Positions 10,901 through 20,462 of a DNA stretch of 64,000 nucleotides are shown one piece after another. The notes beneath the pieces are model-generated. The model ran no database searches. It was not told the DNA's origin and worked only from the letters and a program-made list of their open reading frames with translations. Each line of letters begins with the position of its first letter. The first letter of the stretch is position 1. A program made the translations under genes and the position numbers. The DNA is from Amia ocellicauda (taxonomy: Eukaryota > Chordata > Actinopteri > Amiiformes > Amiidae), in NCBI RefSeq assembly GCF_036373705.1, contig NC_089863.1:6485357-6549356 (forward strand). The letters run 5' to 3'.

Positions 10901-13900
10901 ACTTAATGTTGCCCATGGTAAACAGGTGTATAATATATGGTTGCATCCAAGTACGAGCGTCTCTGATTTATTAAGGCCCTACCAAACGTGAGATTTGCTA
11001 ATTTGGGCAGAATCCCAGGCTGGGAGACGCACCTCTCTCTGTGATGGGCTGCTCTGTAGGGTTGCCACCTGACCCCGCAATCACAGGACATTTTGAGACA
11101 AAACGGGGTTTAAAATGAGAGGCTAAATTGAAATAAATGAACGTGTTAATTATCCCTATAGCTTTACTAAAATGAATCTGGTTGCTGAATGACTGAGCAA
11201 CAAACATGTCATTGTGATGATAAGTTCAAATCCTGCCTCTGAAACGCTGAGCAAAGTTACTGAATACAAGAGTAATGAGGTAAATTAAATTTTCGATAGA
11301 GCCCTGTGTTCTAAAGACTAATTTAATATATAAATATAATTAAGTTTGGTCAGACGTGCTAACGTGCAGTGTTTTAAAGCCAGGTGGCAGACATGCATCA
11401 GGGGAGCAGATAAGAGACCCATCCCTACTTCCCTTACAAATAAAATAGTTAAAAATAACACTAAATGGCTTCTTACTTTAACTGAGCATAAAAAACAATG
11501 TATTTTAATTTAAAATGCTTCGGCTGCGAAAAGTAACTTTACAAAAGTTTACAAAAAATAATGAAGTTTGGACCCTGTGGTGGCTGAGCGTTGATCCTGA
11601 TCAAATGGAAGTGTAAACGCAACACCACTGATCCTGATCAAGTGTTCTGATGCATTTGATCCGGGTCAGAAATGGCAAATGTGCCTATTGTCATTTTGTG
11701 ACATCACACACTCTCGCTCTTCCGAGTAGTGAAAAAGTTTTAAATTGAGTAAAAAATGTGTCGAACAACACATTTGCTTTTTTCCATCTTGTAAGCAACG
11801 GATATGAATGAAACTTTCAGCCACCTTCTAATGAATGAAACTATATATGACACTCCAGCTGTAAAGCACTGTAAGGCACACTTTCTCATTGTTGTGAAAA
11901 TAGGTATGAATTGTAGTAGGCTAGTTTTAGACTTTAGTTTATCCTCATGCTATTTTTTGTCAGGGTCACTTGGGTCATAGGATGAAGGAAATCCATCTTT
12001 TAAAGTATGTAGGCAGCGGCAGCGTTTTGTGGGCTACTGCAATAGTGTCAGTGGGCTTTTTCCTGTCCATCCTCTCATAGTCTAAAACCCAGTCACAGGT
12101 GACTCGCCACTTGCTTGAATTGCTTTAGTTTTCACGTCATTATTCAAATAACCATTTCAAAAGTGGGCGTGGTTAGCAATTCAGGGACTGGAGCTGCCAC
12201 TGGTTACAAATGCTCATGTGGAGAACATATGATGGGGGGCTGGGGGCAAATTGACAGGGATGGATTGGCGTGCTCCCAATGTTCTGGCCAAGTTTACCCC
12301 AATAGTTTCTTATAATTTGGCCTATTGTTTTGATATCCTCTTTAGATAACTGGGCCCTCTGAAACTACCTTTACAATGGAAGGACATTTTCTCAGTTCAC
12401 TGTGATTGGTTGTTTATTTACTACAGTATTCGTGATTCACTTCACTTCTGAATATATTAGTTGCAAATACTATTTATAAACAATTACGTGTGTAATAAGG
12501 TCCTTGTAAAGCTTTATTCTGTGCCAGTAAATGTCTTATTTTGTGATTGTTATTGAGTGTCATGCCGGGGAACACCAGAGGTATTGGACCCAAGTGCAGA
12601 GCTCAGGAGACTGGTCAGGTCAAGTGAGATGTCAAGACACAAAACAAGACTTAGCAGTGAACTCTGGAGACAAAGGGACTTATATGCTAGTGTTGATGAG
12701 CTGGGGAGATTGGAAACCAGTCTGTTAATTAACAGGGAACAGGATCCATTGACCTTAATTAGTTTCAATTTAGCTGAATAACTATGGGAAACAGAGTTGA
12801 GGCTTGGGAAAAAGGTTACATCTAGTGGTGATTTGGGGAATTGTCAGACAGGGAATGTCACAGTGAGCACTTAAAAACATACATAATAGTTTAACTCTAA
12901 TATAAAGTGTTTCCCAATTTTATATATAGCTACCAAATGTATATTGCTGATTCGTTTTGAAAGGAATAAAGAAGGGAAAAATTTCAATAAGAATATAGAA
13001 TTTTAAGTTTGAGTTCATAATAAATACAGAAACTACAAGATTGCAAGTTCTGCACCTATCCATTGTATCCTTGTGTGGTAGTTCTACTAACTACTTATAA
13101 AGTAGTATTACTCTTATAAAGGAAGGTCTCTTTTAGATCATCATCTTGGTCTTCAGTTGTTCTATGTATTATGTGTTCTCATTTAGTTTTGTTTGTTTGA
13201 TTATGTCTTCCCTTTTATAAGATGCACTCTTTTCTCATTCATTTATTCAAACAGTCCAATCCCATAAGACTCAGGATGATGACTTGGACTCGGACACAGA
13301 CACTGATGACTCGGACTCAACTGACATTCAAGGTTTGAGTACTGAACTCATCTCAACAAGTCTGATATATTCAGGCTGGTTTTCTATTCATCCAACTATT
13401 TGAATTACTCCTTAAATTAAAACAGACTTCATTATTAATTTACCAGAAGTTTCCATAGATGTACGAAATACCATCCTCAATGCCAACAATGTTCAGTAAG
13501 TCTTTCTCTTAGTGAAATGACATGTTGGTGCAGTATAATTAAGTTTCATAGCAGAAACTCTTATCCAGGGCCACTTACATCACATTTTTTTTCTTGCATA
13601 CAACAATGTATACAGCTGGGTTTTTACTAGAGCAATCCTGGTACAGTGCCTTACTTAAGGGTACAACACCAGTGTCCCCCAAACTTGGATTGAACCCATG
13701 AGACCAGTTAAGTCCAGAGCCCTAACCACTACTCCACACTGCTGCCCAGATACGAATAACAGGGTCAACACTTAATAATCGTTGCAGTCTCTCTCTAAAG
13801 ACATGTCTTTGTTTTTAGCAACACAATCCCTCCTCCACCTTCCCATAACAAATGTTATTATGCTCCAGAAATGCATAAATCCTTAGGTTCCCAGGACTGG

Positions 13901-15493
13901 AAATTGGTGGAGACAATGTATATAAAAAAAGAAAACATTTTGCTAAAATATATGTATTTTGTGTACCAAAAGCTGGTACATTGAAGCTATAGAGCAAATA
14001 TTCATTATGAATGAATTTTGGCAACAAGCTTTTCTGAAATATGAAGAGGGTACCACTGAGATCGGTCCTGGGAGCTAAACAGGGCAAATTGTAGACATTT
14101 GCAGGGACAGCTCCACATATAATCATTAGGGCTATATAAATAAATAAATTCCATGACTTTAAATAAATAAATAACAAAACAATGCTCTCTCTTTTCCCCC
14201 TGCCATCGCTTTCACAGAGACTAAAAAGACTGTGCGTGTTAAGAAGCTTAGGCACCGGCTGCAAGGTCCCAACTTTTGCAAGCCACCCCGCCTTGACCAA
14301 CTACTTAAAGAAATGCCTGCCAAACTAGAGGTCCAGCTGAAACACGCCTGGAACAACGAAGACCGCTCGAGCAACATTGTCATCAAGGAGGACAAACTGA
14401 CCTTCCAAAGGAACACCATGTCTGAGAGTACCGACTGCGTCAGGGGCCGGAAGGGCTACACCAGAGGGCTGCACGTGTGGCAGATCTACTGGCCCCTGGA
14501 TGAGAGGGGGACACACGCAGTGGTGGGGGTGGCAACTGAGGACGCACCCCTCTACTCATTTGAGTATACCTCCCTGGTGGGGAACAACCCAGAGTCATGG
14601 GGGTGGAATCTGAGAGACAACAAACTGTACCATGACAGTGAGAGTAAACCAGGAGAGACTTACCCTGCAATTCTCAAACCAAATGAGCATTTAATGGTGC
14701 AGAATCCCTTGCTGGTGGTGCTGGACATGGACGAGGGTACGCTGAGCTACATGGTGATGGGGATGTATCTGGGCGTGGCCTTCGAGGGCCTCAAAGGGAA
14801 GAAACTGTATCCCATAGTCAGCGCAACAAAGGGGAACTGTCATGTCATGCTAAGATACACCCACGGACTTGATAGTAAGTGAATTATTTGTTTGTTAATG
14901 GGTCACAAATCACACTTCAGAAACCTGTGCACTTCATACACTTCTTAGGTTTGTTCTGGAAGTGTTCTGCTTGTAACCGAGTGCCAATACACAAGCTTAG
15001 AGCATTGGTTGAATGGAAAAACCATCAGCGGGTCTTATAAACACAAAAGTATTTAGTAAGTAGAACATCAGAAATTCTTGTGTAGGGCTTTAGCTACTTG
15101 TACTAAATAATCACTGTAAAGCAGAAATTACAGTTAAACTGGTGTTTCTCAACACACTGCTCTGGTTAAACCAACCTCCTTTTCTTTGCAGCAGGGGAAG
15201 ACCCGATCACAGAGGGGTACTGGAAGAGGGCTCTGACTGAAATCCTGGAGGATCTACAAGAAAGAGAGCTGAAGAAACTGAAGTCACTGCTGAACAACCA
15301 AACAGCACGCAAGTCTATCCCCAAGGGGAGGCTGGAGGGGACCGATCACCAGGACCTGGCAGAGCTGGTGGTGGAGAAATGGGGTGTGCAGGACTCCATT
15401 GTTGCCATGAAGGAGATGCTGGAGAGAATCCCACGCAATGACGAGAATGTGCTGCGGCTGCTGAGGCCTTTCCTTGACCCGCACGCTCAATAG
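6107..15493 (+). CDS. SPRY-SPRY-PYD protein (two SPSB-type SPRY domains plus C-terminal pyrin domain), multi-exon
   Basis: Predicted join: 6107-6113, 9288-9953, 13255-13332, 14218-14874, 15192-15493, giving 1,710 nt and 569 residues. Every junction is GT/AG and every intron is phase 1, so the joined frame stays open. Exon 1 is only ATGGCAG, and a possible 5'-UTR acceptor ends at 6057. Domains: SPRY1 about residues 45-222; an acidic Asp/Ser linker at 225-250; SPRY2 about 288-467; PYD about 482-564. The SPRY domains carry SPSB hallmarks ([44 protein letters not shown]). Known SPSB proteins use SPRY to bind short Asn-rich peptides and a SOCS box to recruit Elongin-Cullin5. No SOCS box is seen. 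PYDs self-associate in inflammasome signalling. Inferred role: a cytosolic adaptor in innate immunity. The domain calls are firm; exon 1 and the linker exon are predictions. Confidence 0.8.
6685..6714. repeat. (TA)n at the Tc1/mariner insertion site
   Basis: A TA run directly abuts the DD36E element starting at 6,715 and supplies its TA target site. Confidence 0.9.
6715..7937 (+). mobile_element. Tc1/mariner element, DD36E type, copy A
   Basis: The 1,223-bp element has terminal inverted repeats of about 29 bp starting CACTCACCTAAAGGATTATT and is flanked by TA on both sides (6,713-6,714 and 7,938-7,939). It lies in intron 1 of the SPRY-SPRY-PYD gene, in the same orientation as the gene. The same family occurs as copies B (8,012), C (24,399) and D (32,118). 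Confidence 0.95.
6863..7905 (+). pseudogene. Tc1/mariner DD36E transposase, frameshifted (copy A)
   Basis: The frame starts at the family Met ([13 protein letters not shown]), with a helix-turn-helix DNA-binding region at about residues 20-60 and the first catalytic Asp in WSDESRF. After LGPL a 2-base TA insertion near 7,486 (CCTTATAGTG against CCTTAGTG in intact copies) creates a TAG stop and shifts the frame. The remainder continues in another frame with QQDNAPCHK and [11 protein letters not shown] to a stop at 7,905. A full-length protein cannot be made. It is otherwise very close to the intact copies, so inactivation is recent relative to divergence. Confidence 0.9.
7938..8011. repeat. 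(TA)/(CA)n spacer plus Tc1-type terminal scrap
   Basis: Between the two DD36E elements lie TA/CA repeats and about 40 bases (CAGTGGCTCTCAAAAGTATT and on) that look like the end of a different Tc1-like element, so several elements have landed at the same spot. Confidence 0.6.
8012..9232 (-). mobile_element. Tc1/mariner element, DD36E type, copy B, inverted relative to copy A
   Basis: Same terminal inverted repeats and TA flanks (8,010-8,011 and 9,233-9,234) as copy A but in the opposite orientation, only 74 bp away. Its end is 55 bp upstream of the exon-2 acceptor of the SPRY-SPRY-PYD gene (9,287/9,288), so the branch point and polypyrimidine tract must lie in the remaining short gap. Confidence 0.95.
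8044..9084 (-). pseudogene. Tc1/mariner DD36E transposase with nonsense mutation (copy B)
   Basis: The frame is intact from [13 protein letters not shown] through WSDESRF and [10 protein letters not shown], then stops at residue 254 where the intact copies have Arg. CGA has become TGA, a CpG-type transition, near 8,323. The downstream part, including the catalytic Glu region SPDLNPIE, is still readable in frame. The protein would lack its third catalytic residue. Confidence 0.9.
9288..9953 (+). CDS. Exon 2 of the SPRY-SPRY-PYD gene: SPSB-type SPRY domain 1
   Basis: The 666-bp phase 1-1 exon sits between acceptor CCCCCCTTATAG and donor AATG|GTGAGT. It encodes residues 3-224: a short helical leader ([11 protein letters not shown]), the SPSB-like lead-in [17 protein letters not shown], then the whole SPRY fold. 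Features shared with SPSB1/4-type SPRY include [56 protein letters not shown] and [15 protein letters not shown]. The Trp that SPSB proteins usually have in the loop after SAV is Phe here (SAVFGN), and the Tyr of the Y-x-x-L segment before VGS is Ile. The canonical DINNN-type ligand may therefore be bound differently; that is inference. Confidence 0.9.
9954..13254 (+). other. Intron 2 of the SPRY-SPRY-PYD gene
   Basis: Bounded by a strong GTGAGT donor and an ACAG acceptor. I find no exon-like frame with domain similarity inside. A TGTCA-bounded segment (12,558-12,862, starting TGTCATGCCGGGGAACACC and ending GGGAATGTCAC) may be an unclassified interspersed repeat, but no convincing target duplication was found. 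Confidence 0.6.
13255..13332 (+). CDS. Predicted exon 3 of the SPRY-SPRY-PYD gene: acidic linker
   Basis: A 78-bp phase 1-1 exon between TTATTCAAACAG and AAG|GTTTGAGT encodes 26 residues dominated by Asp, Ser and Thr ([15 protein letters not shown]). Such acidic, serine-rich tracts act as flexible spacers and often as casein kinase 2 targets. The length is a multiple of three, so it could be skipped without frame loss. The donor is weaker than the others, so this exon is a good but unproven call. Confidence 0.65.
13447..13495 (+). other. Possible alternative exon or decoy, 49 bp
   Basis: This segment lies between TTTACCAG and a strong GTAAGTC donor. It reads open from phase 1 but ends in phase 2, and the next certain exon (14,218) requires phase 1. 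Including it would shift SPRY2 out of frame unless another exon follows; a possible acceptor TTTTTAG ends at 13,818. It may be a poison exon, part of an alternative isoform or chance. Confidence 0.3.
13551..13747 (-). mobile_element. tRNA-derived SINE with L2-like tail
   Basis: On the minus strand the head reads GGGCAGCAGTGTGGAGTAGT then GGTTAGGGC (box A-like), with GGGTTCAATCC as box B. The tail (AAGTGGCCCTGGATAAGAG) matches the 3' end of the L2 LINEs elsewhere in this window (for example 43,008-43,040). SINEs are copied by a LINE that shares their tail, so L2 is the likely partner. It lies in an intron of the SPRY-SPRY-PYD gene. Confidence 0.8.
14218..14874 (+). CDS. Exon 5' to PYD exon of the SPRY-SPRY-PYD gene: SPSB-type SPRY domain 2
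   Basis: A 657-bp phase 1-1 exon between CGCTTTCACAG and GATA|GTAAGT encodes about residues 251-469. It starts with a basic stretch ([13 protein letters not shown]) and repeats the layout of SPRY1: [88 protein letters not shown]. By eye roughly two thirds of positions match SPRY1, so it is a tandem exon duplicate. It keeps the Tyr of the YTSL segment that SPRY1 lost, but has SATKGN where SPSB proteins have SAVWG. The two domains may therefore recognise different ligands. Confidence 0.9.
15192..15493 (+). CDS. Last exon of the SPRY-SPRY-PYD gene: pyrin (PYD/DAPIN) domain
   Basis: The exon begins after TTCTTTGCAG and runs to a TAG at 15,491-15,493, encoding 99 residues. After a short [10 protein letters not shown] linker comes a six-helix death-fold pattern typical of [23 protein letters not shown] (helices 1-2), [20 protein letters not shown] (helix 3 and 4 region), then [21 protein letters not shown] (helices 5-6) shown here only as landmarks. 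The acidic/basic surfaces used in PYD-PYD filaments (Glu/Asp in helices 1 and 4, Lys/Arg in helices 2-3) are present. A tandem acceptor CAGCAG allows splicing three bases later without frame change. PYDs sit at the N-terminus in NLRP and ASC proteins; here it is C-terminal. Confidence 0.85.
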
Positions 15494-16097
15494 CACAACA
15501 GCTCAGACCAGAGCACGTCAGAACCGGACCGCTGGGGTCAGATTAATAATCCCTAAGGCAGTGTTCCGCAATGTATTTATTACATGGGCACGAATCTGGC
15601 GGTCCGGGGGGAGGGGCGGGTGGATGTTGCGGTTAACTGTGGTCCGCAGAGGATGACGGGGTGCAGGTAGTGCGGTTGGGACCAATAAGGCACTTCAACA
15701 AAAAAAAAGGGAAGCGTCGCTACATAGATATGTGCTTATGAACATGCAGAGGATCTCTGAAGCTGCGGACACCAAAAGCTGTATTTTTATTTTGGTAACT
15801 GCAACTAAAAGTCTGTAATTTTGCTGGACTTGAGCACCTGTTCCACAGACACATCATTCAGAAACTGCTCTGCTCAATCTGTCACTATGCTGCATGTTTG
15901 TGTGTGAGAGTGCCTGACAAATATTGTTTGTTTAGCTTTTGCAGTGCATTATTGGAATAAAAACGTGGTGCTTTTTCCCCTCAAGAAACTTTGTTTATTA
16001 AAAATGTACAACAAGCATTGCAGGCACAGCAGACACCTCTTAAGGGCACGAAAATGCCAGTGGGCACGACTTTGCGGACCACTGCCCTAAAGCATTC
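15494..16097 (+). promoter_or_regulatory. 3' UTR of the SPRY-SPRY-PYD gene with poly(A) signal supplied by a hAT copy
   Basis: The first AATAAA downstream of the stop is at 15,956-15,961, inside the inserted hAT element. I see no AATAAA between the stop and the element, so the present transcript may end within transposon sequence. Confidence 0.5.
15559..16084. mobile_element. Non-autonomous hAT element in the 3' UTR
   Basis: 526 bp with terminal inverted repeats CAGTGTTCCGCAA and, inverted at the right end, CAGTGGTCCGCAA. The flanking 8-bp target duplications are CCCTAAGG (15,551-15,558) and CCCTAAAG (16,085-16,092), differing at one base. No transposase frame is present. CAGTG ends plus an 8-bp duplication are diagnostic of hAT. 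Confidence 0.85.
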
Positions 16098-18216
16098 ATT
16101 AGCATAAGGAAAAAATATAACCTTTCACCTCAATAGTGTATTGGCTAGTTGAACCAAACACACCAGCAGGGTTTAATTAATGAGTTACATTTACATAACA
16201 TTACAATAATAATAGCTCCCTTCTTGTGAAAGGGCTTCCCTGGTATGCTGGAATTTTCATCCTGTGGTAGATGTATGTTACAGCTCTCCTGGATCAGGGA
16301 TTGTCTTTCACATGTATAACACACTGTTGGTCTACAATATTGAGACCCTCCCAATTAGGTCCACCTGGCTGTGTTCACTACTACTCCGCTGCAGCCTGGG
16401 GAGGATAGTAGACCCTGACTTCACAAATGCGCACACACGCACACACATTGCTCTGAAAATTGTTGACTGATGCACATTTTCTCCCATCTGGGTTGGCCTC
16501 ACGGTGGCGTCGCTCACCAGTTTCCTTCTTGCCCGGCTGTTTAGTTTCAAGGGACGGCCTGTTCTAGGCAGTGAGTGGAACAAAACAACTTCCATTTATT
16601 GATGATTAAGTAAGCTGTGCCCACAGGGATATTCACAGACTTTGATATTCTTGTAGTCTTCTCCAGACTGTTCAGTGACTATCCAGGACTTGCTTTGAAA
16701 TCTCCCTGGTCTTCTTGGTTGAGTCTTTGCTTGAAACTCAATACCTGACCCAGGAATCCCAGAGACTGGTGTTTTTATTCTTAAAAAAAAAAAAAAAAAA
16801 AAACCCGCTATTATTACACACAGACAGAGGCCATTCAATGAATTGTGTGGCTCGTTAAGGTCATTTTGTGAACATTAATGTAGGTTTGCCATAGAAAAGA
16901 ATTTGGATATTTTGACACTTTTTTGACTGATTTATTTGTATGTGTATATAACATATACTAATTCCTACTCAAAATGTCCTGAATGCAAACTTTAAAGCAA
17001 CACAATGTAAAAACTGTGGGAGGGTCACGCTGAATACTTTTGAAGGACACTGTATAACAAAATAAAATAAATCTACTATTACCACAAGACAAAGAATTTT
17101 AACATCATGCTTTATGCTTACACTTGTGATTGGGCAGAATAGCTGGAAACCAGTTATTGTACGTTTTTAATTTTCCTCCTCCACCCTGGCAATGGCAAAA
17201 AAAATATGGAACTGTGCGAGACACAAATCAGCACAATAACTATACCTGTTACTCGATTCTGGTCATGGCTTCATACATACCAAAATTTATAATAAAAATA
17301 TTACTGATATTAAGAAAATACAAAATGTATTTATATTTGTAAACAACATAGGGTGATATAAAGAAAACATTACTGAATCTAGTCTGTGGCTCTATTGTAA
17401 GTCCAAAAGTAGACCCTTTAATTATAGTTCCATCTGATTGACTGCAAACCAATTAACCATTCCTTAAACTTAATCAAAACTTATTACACATAAATTAAAT
17501 AATACACAGATGCATTTCGTTACAATCTTTCCTGTCATCTGGATCCTCAGATATTTATCTCAACTGCATGAACTTTATTTCTTCAGATCAGCTCATTACA
17601 TTTTATATAAATGAAAGTAATGTACAAGTGTATCTTTGTTTGTATAAAATCAGGACACCTGGTGGCAGGAATAATTATCCAAACTTATCAATTAGGATGT
17701 ATATAAACATCACCTTCCTTAGTAAGGCTAGAATTGTAAACCTAAATGAAGCCTGGGAATTGAATTACACAGCAAATCTAAAGTCACTGAGTGCGAGTTC
17801 ATTTCAGCTTCTTGCATCGTCTCATCATGGCTATTTTGCAGTTGATTTCAGAGAGATAGAAAAGGTGTAGTGTTGTCTTGTCAAATTGAAAGAGAACAAT
17901 TCCTGGTTGTGATTTCAAAACCATGCTGTTTTTCTTCACATATTTGATGATTGCCAAACTCACAAACAAGCAAAAACGTTGATTTACAACAGCTTATTCA
18001 CACCCAACAGAAAGAACTTTTACACCACGTTGACTCAGAATTGTATTTTCCCAGTGTTTTTTCTGGACAGTAAAGGAGCTGGCTGACGGTTACAATACAA
18101 TGATACATATAACTACTTACATAAAATTAAAATTACACAAACAGTTAATTTACAAATCTAATCCAATGCAGATTATCTCTAGTATGAATACACTGCTGAC
18201 ACTTAAGGTTGCATGC
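16098..18216 (-). other. 3' flank of ZNF-1 with a Tc1 relic
   Basis: At 16,332-16,595 the minus strand keeps a decayed Tc1 transposase piece (GRPLKLNSRARRKL then QMGENVHQSTIFRAM). A poly-A stretch lies at 16,782-16,802. The stretch 17,100-18,200 is similar to 46,290-47,170 (for example CTGTTTTTCTTCACATATTT), so it belongs to an old duplicated block shared with ZNF-2. Parts recur again near 59,080. Confidence 0.6.
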
Positions 18217-20462
18217 TTAACTGAAGCTCTTTCCACTTTGGGAGCTGCTGTGCAATTTCTTTCGTATGTGACTGAACTGGTGACGTTTAAGGTTTGATGC
18301 ACCAGTGAAGCACTTCCCACACTGGGTGCAGCTGAACGGTTTCTCTCCTGTGTGAATGCGCTGGTGATATTTAAGGGTTTCTGCCTGAGTGAAGCACTTC
18401 CCACACTGGGTGCAGCTGTACGGTTTCTCTCCTGTATGAATGTGCTGGTGACATTTAAGCTGTACTGCCTGAGTGAAGCACATCCCACACTGGGTGCAAC
18501 TGTAAGGTTTCTCTCCCGTGTGAATGCGCTGGTGAGATTTAAGCTGGGTTGCCCGACTGAAGTTCTTCCCACACTGGGAGCAGCTATATGGTTTCTCCCC
18601 TGTGTGAACGTGCTGGTGAGATTTAAGGCTTCCTGATGTAGTAAAGTTCTTCCCACACTGGGTACAGCTGAACGGTTTCTCGCCTGTGTGAATGCGCTGG
18701 TGAAATTTAAGGGTTATTGCCTGAGTGAAGCTCTTCCCACAATGGGTGCAGCTGTACGGTTTCTCCCCTGTGTGGATGCGCTGGTGAGATTTAAGGCTTC
18801 CTGATGTAGTAAAGTTCTTCCCACACTGGGTGCAGCTGTACGGTTTCTCTCCTGTGTGAATGCCCTGGTGATATTTAAGGGTTCTTGCATTACGGAAGTT
18901 CTTCCCACACTGGGAACAGTTGTACGGTTTCTCCATGGTGTGGATGCGCTGGTGAGATTTAAGTCTTCCTGATGCATTGAAGCACTTCCCACACTGGGTG
19001 CAGCTGTACGGTTTCTCTCCTGTGTGAATGCGCTGGTGAATTGTCAGATTTCTTGCACAACTGAAACTCGTCCCACACTGGGAACAGTTGTACGGTTTCT
19101 CCCCTGTGTGGATGCGCTGGTGAGATTTAAGGCTTGATGCCTGAGTGAAGCACTTCCCACACTGGGTGCAGCTGTACGGTTTCTCTCCTGTGTGAATGCG
19201 CTGGTGATATTTAAGGGTTCTTGCATTACAGAAGTTCTTCCCACACTGGGAACAGTTGTATGGTTTCTCTCCTGTGTGAATGCGCTGGTGAGATTTAAGG
19301 CTTGATGAATGAGTGAAGCACTTCCCACACTGGGTGCAGCTGTACGGTTTCTCTCCTGTGTGAATGCGCTGGTGATATTTAAGGGTTCTTGCATTACGGA
19401 AGTTCTTCCCACACTGGGAACAGTTGTACGGTTTCTCCCCGGTGTGAATGCGCTGGTGATATTTAAGGCTTCCTGATGCAGTGAAGTTCTTCCCACACTG
19501 GGTGCAGCTGTACGGTTTCTCTCCTGTGTGAATGCGCTGGTGAGATTTAAGGCTTGATGAATGAGTGAAGCACTTATCACACTGGGTGCAGCTGTACGGT
19601 TTCTCTCCTGTGTGAATGCGCTGGTGAGATTTAAGGGTTCTTGCATTACAGAAGTTCTTCCCACACTGGGTGCAGCTGTGCGGTTTCTCTTCTGTGTGAA
19701 TGCACTGGTGAATTGTCAATTTTGCTGCCTGACTGAAGCTCTTCCCACACTGGGTGCAGCTGTGCACTCTTTTCCTTGTAAGAATGCATTGGTGTTTTTT
19801 TAAGCTTCCATAATTCCTATACATTTTCTCACACTGGGGGCAGCGATGGTAGCCCAGAGTTTTCCTACTTGTGTTTGAGGGAGGGGGGTCAGAGCTGGAG
19901 GGTCCAGGATGCTGTCTGGACTGTGAAGATGGGCTCTCACCCCTCACTGCACTGTCACTGCCTCCACTGAGCCCCGTCCTCAAGGCAACAGAATCAGTGT
20001 CACACAGTCCATCTACTGGGAGCTGTGGTTCTAGTTTACAGAGGCCTCCTGTAATATTCTCTATTCTAAGATTACAGGGTTCATCTTTCAAAACTGTATG
20101 CATTTCCCACTCCAGCTCATTGTCCTCTGTCTTAATGTGAACAGACGCAACACTGGGCTCACACTGTGTACTGGTAGAGTCTGGCTCAACACCAGCTGCA
20201 CTGGGTCCACACTCAGATCCCAGTGCCCTGAGTCCCTGTGTTAAACCCACAGTCTGTGGCTCCACCATGTGGCCAGACTCCAGTCCACTGAGCTCCATTT
20301 CACTGTGTCTGCTCCCGTGCTGCTCAGACAGACTCTTGTTGTCTTCAGTAGCTGTGGGCTCTGTGTCCTGCCTCAGACTGGAGCCCCACTCCTGCTCACA
20401 GGGCTGCTGCTCAGTGGGAGACCTTTTCCCAGAGTCAGGGAAGGTGGTGTCTTCTACAGCTC
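18217..20462 (-). CDS. Finger exon of ZNF-1 (18 intact C2H2 fingers)
   Basis: The frame stays open upstream of the internal Met at 20,298 to an acceptor (CTTGTCCTCCTCCAG) at 20,463, so that Met is not the true start. The linker holds a SUMO-type motif (IKTE) around VHIKTED. A first degenerate finger ([21 protein letters not shown]) has lost its last His. Then come 18 canonical C2H2 fingers joined by TGEKPY/F linkers, then a degenerate [10 protein letters not shown] before TAA. Fingers repeat in near-identical modules ([36 protein letters not shown]), showing tandem finger duplication. DNA contact positions vary mildly between fingers. Confidence 0.9.

Noticed and set aside
18352-19803. Plus-strand and alternative minus-strand frames through the zinc-finger exon
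   Set aside because: They are shadows of the repetitive 84-bp finger unit on other frames.
18217-20298. Taking the Met at 20,298 as the start of the zinc-finger protein
   Set aside because: The frame remains open upstream to a good acceptor at 20,462/20,463, and a phase-matched coiled-coil exon exists at 38,278-38,518.
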